The notes beneath the pieces were generated by a model that did no database searches, was not told where the DNA came from, and saw nothing but the letters and a program-made list of their open reading frames with translations. 20,093 nt of DNA from a virus, in IMG/VR virus record IMGVR_UViG_3300006920_000341, positions 1-20,093 of that record, one strand, 5' to 3'. Of the stretch, positions 13,690 through 20,093 are shown one piece after another. The number at the start of each line of letters is the position of its first letter. Positions within the stretch are counted from its first letter, which is position 1. The position numbers were made by a program, and so were the translations under genes.

Positions 13690-14194
13690 TAAGGTTTTAA
13701 ACATAAAAGATTTTCACAAAACTTTTGAGAAAAGAAAGTTGAAATACCCTCCGGGGTATTTTGCTGTTAGTAAGAAAACCAAATTAAAAAGAAAAACCTT
13801 AGTACCGTTTACCTTATTTAAAACAATCATTAAGCAGTATTTGAAATTTTATTTTTTTGATTTCTACAGTAGTAAGTTTCCAATTTATTTCCCTCTTGGT
13901 GGTTGGATGAAAAAAGTTCTTTTTAGACCATTTATTAATTTACAAAAAAGAGGAAACCAAGATGCTCAGGTCGTTCGTTCAGATGGTTCAATAGGTTGGT
14001 TTTGGTACCTTCGTCCGTCAAGACATGTATTTTATATGGTAGATATACACAAGCTAACTGGAAGTACCAATCAAATACCGCTTATGGAAGCTTCTTGGCT
14101 TGCTGCAAATGATAAAGATATATTACCTATCTTTACCAATGAAACGCGGAAATTTCGTCATAAAAATATGTTTTTTATATGTACTCTAACTTAG
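13670..14194 (+). CDS. Small basic virion-region protein of unknown function
   Basis: This 174-residue protein starts at the ATG at 13670, overlapping the previous gene by 20 bases. An in-frame ATG at 13637 would add 11 residues (starting MTVVITLVNIK) but deepen the overlap to 53 bases, so the shorter form is chosen. The protein is strongly basic and aromatic: FEKRKLKYPPGYFAV, then KKTKLKRKT, a helix FKTIIKQYLKFYFFDFYSSK, a proline/glycine-rich FPIYFPLGGWMKKVLF, and a Trp/Tyr-rich C-terminal half. I recall proteins with an 'xxP...LG' middle at this position in crAss-like phages but not a function. A connector component or a DNA-end-binding protein are both compatible. It overlaps the next gene by 16 bases. 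A very stable hairpin lies at 13742-13761 within its codons. Confidence 0.75.
   Translation: MEKSSTNKVLNIKDFHKTFEKRKLKYPPGYFAVSKKTKLKRKTLVPFTLFKTIIKQYLKFYFFDFYSSKFPIYFPLGGWMKKVLFRPFINLQKRGNQDAQVVRSDGSIGWFWYLRPSRHVFYMVDIHKLTGSTNQIPLMEASWLAANDKDILPIFTNETRKFRHKNMFFICTLT
13742..13761 (+). other. 8-bp RNA hairpin with UNCG tetraloop inside a gene
   Basis: AAATACCC (13742-13749) and GGGTATTT (13754-13761) pair perfectly around TCCG, giving the very stable C(UCCG)G tetraloop form in RNA. It lies 53 bases after the stop of the previous gene, inside the coding sequence for KYPPGYF. The T-run after it is short (the stem itself ends in TTT, then T), so termination would be partial at best. An RNA stability or pausing element is more likely. 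Confidence 0.6.
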
Positions 14195-15231
14195 TACCAT
14201 TCGAAACCATTGTCGAGCGCGTTAAAGATAGCACCGGTATAACTAACCTTCGCAATCATTATCCAAAACTTCGACGAATGATATTCCAAGTCGAAAAAGA
14301 TTTAGGATATGGTGGAACCGCAATACTCAAAAGAATTACTTACAAAGTCCTTAACGACAGTATTAAAACTGATGCGCCTTTAGGGAATACTATTATCGTA
14401 GACGATACGCTAGGAACAACTCAATATAGAGCCAAGCTACCCGTAGATATTCTTTATCTTGAAGAAGTCGGTATGTGTAATGAAGGGCTTTGTCCAGGAG
14501 ACTATACGGTACAAGGTAATTATATTTTCATATGTAAACCTATTGAAGAGTTTAGCCTTATTTATTGGACTTTAATTCTAGACAATGAGGGTAATCCTGT
14601 AACTACAGAGAATCATACTGAAGCAGTTGTTGCTGGATTAACCTATATGCTATATCGTCCTAAGATATGGAATGGAAAAGAAGGCTCTTTAAATGTTTAC
14701 AGAGAGTTTGAAAGGTTTTATCACGATAGGCTTGCCGAGGCAAGAGGTGACGACATGTGGCCGTCTACAGAATTAGAGTGGAATAAGATAGCTGATTTGT
14801 GGAAAATGAGTTATAGAGATATATTGATTTACAGTGATGATAGGGGAAAATGTTTCTGTTCTATTCCAGAACACATAAATCCTTCTATACCATCAACAGT
14901 CGTTGATGTTGATGTTTATTATTGGCAATATGATGAATTGTTTTCAGATATTTCAAACGCGCCATCAATAGATCAAGCGTTTCTAAACAATCAATCTCAA
15001 GTACCAATAGCTAATCTTGAACTAGGTCAAATAATTCCATACGTAAACGTAGGGCGAGTAGCTTTTGGAATTACAAACGTTGCAGAAGATGTATATAGAA
15101 TCATGGATTCTTTAGGAGCTGATATTACAGATGTTGTATTTGATAAATATTACAATCCTACTTTAGAGTTACAGATTTATATATCTAAAGTTCATTATAT
15201 TGAAGGTGAAATCTATTATAAATTTATCTAA
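14179..15231 (+). CDS. Tail-tubular / head-tail connector-like virion protein
   Basis: This 350-residue protein has a beta-rich N-terminal domain of about 210 residues with the layout of podovirus head-tail connector proteins (P22 gp4 / T7 gp11-like, also found in crAss-like phages). It begins with a helical N-terminus (FETIVERVKDSTGI, LRNHYPKLRRMIFQVEKDLG), then strands around LPVDILYLEEVGM (about 92-104), a YTVQGNYIFICKP strand pair (about 112-124), the TLILDNEGNPVTTENHTEAV segment (130-149) and helix GLTYMLYRP. The DNEGNPVTxxxHxEA pattern is the best family mark. Residues 215-350 form a second domain beginning at a Cys-containing loop (GKCFCSIPEH) with Pro/Ser linkers and a strand-rich end. 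It overlaps the previous gene by 16 bases and is followed by the tail fibre gene after 5 bases. Confidence 0.7.
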   Translation: MYSNLVPFETIVERVKDSTGITNLRNHYPKLRRMIFQVEKDLGYGGTAILKRITYKVLNDSIKTDAPLGNTIIVDDTLGTTQYRAKLPVDILYLEEVGMCNEGLCPGDYTVQGNYIFICKPIEEFSLIYWTLILDNEGNPVTTENHTEAVVAGLTYMLYRPKIWNGKEGSLNVYREFERFYHDRLAEARGDDMWPSTELEWNKIADLWKMSYRDILIYSDDRGKCFCSIPEHINPSIPSTVVDVDVYYWQYDELFSDISNAPSIDQAFLNNQSQVPIANLELGQIIPYVNVGRVAFGITNVAEDVYRIMDSLGADITDVVFDKYYNPTLELQIYISKVHYIEGEIYYKFI

Positions 15232-15236
15232 GAATT

Positions 15237-18200
15237 ATGCCATTTATAGACTTAACAACTGGAATACGGCCGATAACACAAACTCCGTTAAATCCAAAAG
15301 AACATTTTCAAACACTTCAAGAAATACAAGACCTTAGTGGAACTGAAAGTTCTGATTTTTATACCTTCTATGAAGGTATGATCGCTTATGTTGCTAATAA
15401 TGAATATGCATATATTTGGAGAGAAAGAAAAGTGTCAGAGACAGGAATTTCTGTTATGGCTCAAGATTATACTTATCCTAGTACACCTATTGTTGATGGT
15501 ATAGATTATAGTGGTAGATCGTTTAATTTCTTTGTTTATAGTGTAAAATCTTTTGTAGACTTACATGATGTTTTAGATAGTACATATTATGGCAAAGAGG
15601 GCTACGCCCCTATAGTAACTGCAAATCCTCTTTTAGAAGGTGATTATTATCTTCAACTTAAAAAAGCATTAACCCTAGCTGATATTTACAGAGCTAATGC
15701 ACCTATTGATTTTGGAGTATCTTGGGTTTCTGGATTTGTATATGACGTCTTTTGTTCTAAGTATATTATAAATCAGTTAGATTACAATTTATTTGCATCA
15801 AAAAGAATCACACTTACTAATGGAGACGTTACATTTAATAGAATTGACCTCATTATACTTCGATTAGATTTAAACCTGAGTAATCCTATAATTACAGTTC
15901 GTGAAGGAGACCCGTCTGGAGATCCTGTTGAGCCAACTATAGATTTAACCAGGGAAGTTATTCTTTCAAGAAGAACCGTACTAGCTAATGCTGTTGTAGA
16001 CCCAACAGCAACTATTGACCTTGTTTTTGATGAAAATATTGAATGGACAGGAACAAGTTCAGCTGGAATAAACTTTAATGACGTTTCAATAGCTCCATTT
16101 ACTGGAACTAAAAGCGTAAATATACCCGAAACATTAGCAAATACTTTTCCTAGAACAATATTTTGGGATAGAGGTTCACTAACTACTTATGTTAGAGAAA
16201 ACAATTTTATATTTAGTATTATAAATAATGTTACTAGTTTCAGAGATACAGTATTTGAGTTTAAACTTACTAACAGTGTTAGTGGGGCTAATTTCATTAA
16301 AACTGTATCTTTATTTGAAATGCAGAGTTATGGTTTTATTATCCAAAGCACAGACTGGCATGTAATCAATATACCACTTTCATTATTTGTTGTTGATAAT
16401 TCAGGAGAAACACAATACGATGGAATTTCTATATCCTTTACAAACAACAATGATATTAATATTGATAGAGTAAACATACAAGGTGGCGTACCTGTAGTTA
16501 CATCTCCGGATATCTTTGTAAAAGAAGTTTTACCTGGTAGTGGAATATCTATTGATTCAACAGATCCAGAAAGACCTATTGTTTCTGTAATAGAACCTCT
16601 TGAAAGAAAAACAAATGACTCTTTTACTGGAGATAGATTAAAGCCAGTCAAAACAGACTTACATGGGTTTATGGTTGAAAAAGACACTAATGGATATGTT
16701 GGGTATGATGTTGCAAATGGAAATGAAGGAGCTTCTGCTATAGCAGGATTTAAAGCTAGGTTAAGTAGCCCAGAGCTTTACGCAACTCCTTATATTGGAA
16801 TGTTTGTATTTTCAAAAACTAATGCTCAAGCAAATCTAAGAGAGAAAACTACTGTTCAATCTTATGGAGATAGATTCGATACTGTTGGTCAAAATGGAGA
16901 TTATAAAATTTTGATTGGAAACTCATTAGGTGATCTTAATATATTTAATGAGGCATTTCAAGTTCAAGGAGTTACAGGTACCATAACAGCAGATATGATG
17001 ACTACAGCTGTTTTAAACGCAGCTTCAGGAAAAGAACTTACAACTGTTGAGTGGATTCTCTCTAAGTTGTTGCCAATGACTTTTAGTAATCAAATTATTT
17101 GTAATCAAGCAAATATAGCAACTACACTAGGTGCTACAATAGACTCTACGAAGGAATATTTTCTTGATGGTGTAATAGATTTGGGAGCAGTATCAATAGA
17201 AGTTCCTGCTGGAGGGATGAATATTAAAGGATATGATTTTAATATAAGTGGACTAACATCTTCAGAAGCAGCTTATACTATGTTTACAAGTCCTATCGGA
17301 GGTTCTGGTGATATTCTTTGGAAAGATTTTAAAATAGAAGTTACTGGTGCAGGCTCACAGGTTTTAGATATTGTAAGTGATACTGGGAATGAAGCATTTG
17401 AAATAGATAGAATAAATTTTAATAATTGTACTTCATTAGGTGAAATTGATAACTACAGACAAGGGTTAGAAACAGGAACAGGTAGATTTGGTGGTACTCC
17501 AAATTTGATTTTATCAGGTGTTTGGTCAGGTGGCTTTTTTATAGATGCTTCAATAGTTAGGGGTTTAACAGACGGAGCTTATGCACTATATGAAGCAGGA
17601 ACAGGATTTACAATGGCATCAAGGTTTAGGTCTAATCAGAATGTAGACTTAAATGCTACAGTTGCTTTATTAGACTTTGCCCCAGCTAATTTTACAAATC
17701 CTAGTACATTGCAATTAGATAAATGTTTAGTAACTCGAAATGGTGTTATAAATGCTGGTGATGCAACATTAATCCCTAATATATCACAAACTAATCTTGA
17801 AAGTATATGGCAAGGTAATGTAGGAATACAAAACACTTTTGTAGGAGGTAGTCTAAGCTTAACAGTAGAAGTGGAAAGCGTCATAACTACTCCAGGAGTA
17901 TTTGTAGATTTACTTGGAACTTTTGTAGATTCAGATTTACAACATTTTGATGTTCCCTTAAATGGACAACTTAGACACTTAGGGAATTCACCAAGAGAGT
18001 TTAAGGTTATATTTGAAGGAATATTAGTTTCTACTTCTGGAGATGAATTAGATTTAAAAGTAGTTGTATGGGATGATTCAGCAAGCGGATTTGTAGATTA
18101 TAAAATTACAAGAAGAGTGGTTAATAATTTGCAAGGCGGTAGAGATGTGGCTTTTTATACGATAATAACAAATATCATTTTAGATAAAAATGACTATGTT

Positions 18201-18281
18201 AAGCTACAAGTAGCAAACGTAGCAGCCACTAATAATATAACTGCTGAATTAAATTCAGATATTACAGTAGAAGAAAGATAA
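15237..18281 (+). CDS. Large tail fibre/spike-like protein with carbohydrate-binding-like and beta-helix-like domains
   Basis: This 1014-residue protein is probably the host-recognition fibre or spike. Residues 1-85 resemble the virion-anchor region of crAss-like tail proteins (PKEHFQTLQEIQDL, FYEGMIAYVANNEYAYIW). Residues 85-250 are mixed. Residues about 264-420 look like a carbohydrate-binding jelly-roll: an FEFKL strand, then DWHVINIPLSLFVV, YDGISISF and INIDRVNIQGG, the pattern of W-x-x-I-x-IPLS-x-F and DGI..F. A linker holds GSGISIDSTDPERPIVSV (434-451), common in phage fibres. Residues about 628-870 have short Gly/Asn-rich repeats (VPAGGMNIKGYDFNISGLTS) suggesting a parallel beta-helix. 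Residues 876-1014 form a compact beta C-terminal domain (FKVIFEGILV, LDLKVVVWDD, DYVKLQVANV), likely the trimer tip. No chaperone or lyase catalytic site can be named. The gene ends in three different stop codons in a row. Confidence 0.78.
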   Translation: MPFIDLTTGIRPITQTPLNPKEHFQTLQEIQDLSGTESSDFYTFYEGMIAYVANNEYAYIWRERKVSETGISVMAQDYTYPSTPIVDGIDYSGRSFNFFVYSVKSFVDLHDVLDSTYYGKEGYAPIVTANPLLEGDYYLQLKKALTLADIYRANAPIDFGVSWVSGFVYDVFCSKYIINQLDYNLFASKRITLTNGDVTFNRIDLIILRLDLNLSNPIITVREGDPSGDPVEPTIDLTREVILSRRTVLANAVVDPTATIDLVFDENIEWTGTSSAGINFNDVSIAPFTGTKSVNIPETLANTFPRTIFWDRGSLTTYVRENNFIFSIINNVTSFRDTVFEFKLTNSVSGANFIKTVSLFEMQSYGFIIQSTDWHVINIPLSLFVVDNSGETQYDGISISFTNNNDINIDRVNIQGGVPVVTSPDIFVKEVLPGSGISIDSTDPERPIVSVIEPLERKTNDSFTGDRLKPVKTDLHGFMVEKDTNGYVGYDVANGNEGASAIAGFKARLSSPELYATPYIGMFVFSKTNAQANLREKTTVQSYGDRFDTVGQNGDYKILIGNSLGDLNIFNEAFQVQGVTGTITADMMTTAVLNAASGKELTTVEWILSKLLPMTFSNQIICNQANIATTLGATIDSTKEYFLDGVIDLGAVSIEVPAGGMNIKGYDFNISGLTSSEAAYTMFTSPIGGSGDILWKDFKIEVTGAGSQVLDIVSDTGNEAFEIDRINFNNCTSLGEIDNYRQGLETGTGRFGGTPNLILSGVWSGGFFIDASIVRGLTDGAYALYEAGTGFTMASRFRSNQNVDLNATVALLDFAPANFTNPSTLQLDKCLVTRNGVINAGDATLIPNISQTNLESIWQGNVGIQNTFVGGSLSLTVEVESVITTPGVFVDLLGTFVDSDLQHFDVPLNGQLRHLGNSPREFKVIFEGILVSTSGDELDLKVVVWDDSASGFVDYKITRRVVNNLQGGRDVAFYTIITNIILDKNDYVKLQVANVAATNNITAELNSDITVEER

Positions 18282-18308
18282 TAGTGATCAAATCAATATA
18301 ACAATATA

Positions 18309-19301
18309 ATGGCAATTACTCATTTCGAAATATTAGAGTTACCAGATGAAAACATTGTTATCAGTGAAATTTCAGCAACTCCTTTGTTGATTGACACTCG
18401 TTATCCTATAACAGACCAGAGTAATGTTAATTTTAAAAGAATAGCATTGTTAGATGAATTCTATGTAAAAGCACCTTTTAAATGGAGAGCTATTAACGAT
18501 GTTTCTGAAACGATTGGATCCGAAACCGTTTCTTACCTAGAATGGAAGTCTATAATCGAAGATAGTCCTGAATCTGTATCAGTTGTTAAAACAGTTTTAA
18601 ATTCATTTACAGAGAGCCTCCTTGATGCTTTTCCTATAAACGGAACTGTGGAGGTTATCGAGATAGTTTCACTGTCAGGCGTTCCCTCATTAGTTTTTAA
18701 TGGTTCAAATGTTTATGTTGGACAAATTATAAATGTTCAATATTTATTTTATGCAATCTATACAGTTGGAGCAACTGGAGGTGGACTACCATATTTTAGT
18801 ATGACTTATAAAGTTGGACAGTTTAATGCAATAGAGCCAGCTATATATACTTACGAGCTTAATGTCGATTCCTTAGCTGAAATTGCAGCTGATGGTGTGG
18901 AGTTTGTAACAGAGTATTCAGACACTTTTGATGATGGTGGTATCCCTACGGTTTACCCAGTAAAAAATCAAAGTTTATTTATTGATATTACAAAAGGATC
19001 TTCTCTTGGAATATCGAATATTGACGTTGTTATTTTATCTCCGTATCTTGCGTTAAATGTTTGGAATAATATTATTGTAAATATAAATGGCGATGAAACA
19101 CTATATACAGTTGACGGAACTTTTAACCTCAACGCAAAATTAGATGTCAACGGAAATGCTAAAATTAAAATAAGCAATATAATTGTGGTGGATGCACCAG
19201 GAGCAAAGACAGGTCAAATAGACGTGAATCTTATAAGCATAGACGGTAATCCAGCATTAGTTAGTGCAACAAACACAGTTCAATTAATAACAAATCTTTA
19301 A
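18309..19301 (+). CDS. Beta-rich virion/tail protein of unknown function
   Basis: I do not recognise this 330-residue protein, but its composition (Val/Ile/Thr/Asn-rich, very few Cys, alternating strands) and place after the fibre gene make it a structural tail protein. The N-terminal 110 residues include helix-like and acidic parts (WRAINDVSETIG, SVVKTVLNSFTESLLDAFPI). Residues 115-195 are strand-rich with a Gly turn (VGATGGGLPYF). The C-terminal part (about 215-330) reads like one or two Ig-like or fibronectin-like sandwiches, with NVWNNIIVNINGDETLYTV, LNAKLDVNGNAKIKISNIIV and GQIDVNLISIDGNPALVSAT. There is no signal peptide or membrane segment. It is preceded by a 27-base A/T-rich gap and followed after 3 bases by the next gene. 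A baseplate/hub or a receptor-binding accessory are both possible. Confidence 0.78.
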   Translation: MAITHFEILELPDENIVISEISATPLLIDTRYPITDQSNVNFKRIALLDEFYVKAPFKWRAINDVSETIGSETVSYLEWKSIIEDSPESVSVVKTVLNSFTESLLDAFPINGTVEVIEIVSLSGVPSLVFNGSNVYVGQIINVQYLFYAIYTVGATGGGLPYFSMTYKVGQFNAIEPAIYTYELNVDSLAEIAADGVEFVTEYSDTFDDGGIPTVYPVKNQSLFIDITKGSSLGISNIDVVILSPYLALNVWNNIIVNINGDETLYTVDGTFNLNAKLDVNGNAKIKISNIIVVDAPGAKTGQIDVNLISIDGNPALVSATNTVQLITNL

Positions 19302-19304
19302 ATT

Positions 19305-20093
19305 ATGTCACAAGTAGTATCAATCACAAAGCCGGGAGCTACCGTTATAAAAACGTGGAATACCGCTGATCCAACAAAAAAAGAGGTATATGTCTACAAT
19401 GATGGGGCTCAAATAACATATAATTCCAATAGAGAAGGAACGTTTAATATTGAACCACCTTCTAAATCTAATCCTGTATTATCAATAGCTTTCGCAGACT
19501 TAGATAATAATTATGGAACAGCCAATGCTGAAGCTTTCGTAGATTACTGTGCTTCTAATGGTTTTTTTCTTGAGGCCTCGGGAGGTAACGGGGCTAGTAC
19601 TACTAATGTTCCTGTTAGTTCAATAGGAGTTGAAATTGACTTTAATGATGCTACTAAAACAGAGAAGGCAAAAACAATTATAGCCTTAAATGCTTTACCC
19701 TCTACTCCCCTAACTGTGGGTGCTGTAGCAATCTTTGTAACTACTCGAATTGTATTAGCTAATGGAGAAGGTATAGAATTAACAGGGCAACCCGACTATG
19801 CTATTGTAAGAACTCTTTATACTCTAACAAAACCGTATGTAAATATAGGTTCTGGAACAGTATTAACCGAAGTAGATGTCCAATATTTTAATACGATTGA
19901 CTCTCGTAATGTTGCACCCACTGAGTTTGATCTTGGAGATATAGGAGCAGCAGATGTCTGGGATTTTGTTACTGCCAATGGTCCTTACAGTACTCCTAAT
20001 AGTGCAACAGTTATTTTCAGAGCTATTCAAAATGGTACTGAAACTCTTTGGTTGTACTTAGGTCAAGGAGAGGAGATAGGTACAGGATTTGCA
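19305..20093 (+). CDS. Partial beta-rich virion/tail protein (3' end beyond window)
   Basis: An open frame of 263 codons begins at the ATG at 19305, 3 bases after the previous stop, and runs without a stop to the window end. The protein is Val/Thr/Asn/Gly-rich with few charged residues. It opens with MSQVVSITKPGATVIKTWN and a short strand-rich domain (1-60), then a segment ADLDNNYGTANAEAFVDYCA (64-83) with NGFF and a Gly/Ser linker (about 85-100). I have seen this 'L..NYGT....AFVDYLA.NGFF' pattern in small tail proteins of Bacteroidota phages. Residues 100-263 hold repeated strand-turn units (IVLANGEGIEL, TKPYVNIGSGTVLTEVDVQY, SATVIFRAIQNGTETLWLYL). It is likely a tail or fibre component, and the strong codon coherence and tight spacing make it a genuine gene. 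C-terminal domains cannot be judged. Confidence 0.75.
   Translation, partial: MSQVVSITKPGATVIKTWNTADPTKKEVYVYNDGAQITYNSNREGTFNIEPPSKSNPVLSIAFADLDNNYGTANAEAFVDYCASNGFFLEASGGNGASTTNVPVSSIGVEIDFNDATKTEKAKTIIALNALPSTPLTVGAVAIFVTTRIVLANGEGIELTGQPDYAIVRTLYTLTKPYVNIGSGTVLTEVDVQYFNTIDSRNVAPTEFDLGDIGAADVWDFVTANGPYSTPNSATVIFRAIQNGTETLWLYLGQGEEIGTGFA

Noticed and set aside
1-20093. tRNA genes, CRISPR arrays, insertion sequences, integrase/attachment sites
   Set aside because: No cloverleaf-like segments, spaced repeats, transposase or integrase reading frames, or target-site duplications were seen; the window is continuous phage late genes.
1-20093. Stop-codon reassignment (TAG or TGA read as an amino acid), known in some crAss-like phages
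   Set aside because: Full-length terminase, portal, capsid and chaperonin frames are open under the standard code, and TAG and TGA both serve as gene ends here.

Overview
This window is the late (packaging, head and tail) module of a tailed bacteriophage genome. Every convincing gene lies on the + strand, genes abut or overlap by a few bases, and the sequence is clearly A+T rich. The order terminase large subunit, portal, acidic scaffold-like protein, major capsid protein, a run of connector/ring-type proteins, then large beta-rich tail proteins, together with the look of the portal and ring proteins, suggests a crAss-like (Crassvirales) phage or a close podovirus relative. The host is probably a Bacteroidota bacterium, perhaps a flavobacterium: Shine-Dalgarno sites are mostly absent, leaders are A/T-rich, and two genes start next to a TAnnTTTG box, the -7 element of Bacteroidota promoters. 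The standard genetic code fits: TAA, TGA and TAG are all used as stops. These assignments rest on motif reading and gene order, not on database searches.

Layout. Positions 1-3299 hold a translationally coupled block: the end of a lysine-rich-tailed protein whose body resembles the Acb2/Tad1 hairpin family, a full-length GroEL-type chaperonin, a KTSC-domain protein and two small unknown proteins. A hairpin terminator follows, and its T-tract runs straight into a promoter-like box. Positions 3348-9560 encode a conserved-looking unknown protein, TerL, the portal and a probable scaffold; a second copy of the promoter-like box precedes the scaffold gene. Positions 9561-11399 are the capsid gene, flanked by a 116-base leader and a strong terminator hairpin. 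Positions 11412-15231 encode five proteins, probably connector or ring components, in tight overlap. From 15237 to the window end come three beta-rich virion proteins: a 1014-residue tail fibre/spike-like protein with a carbohydrate-binding-like sandwich and a beta-helix-like region, a 330-residue protein and a partial gene that runs off the end.

How the parts may work together: TerL and portal package DNA into a procapsid built from capsid protein and scaffold; the ring proteins close the portal vertex and join it to the tail; the tail proteins bind the host. The phage-encoded chaperonin may help fold capsid or tail proteins. The 5'-most gene could be an anti-defence nucleotide sponge, but that is a tentative reading.

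Most notable: the GroEL homologue with no visible GroES, the Acb2-like gene directly before it, the repeated promoter-like 15-mer, a 14-base perfect inverted repeat that would hide the ribosome-binding region of one ring-type gene, and an 8-bp hairpin with a UNCG tetraloop inside another gene.
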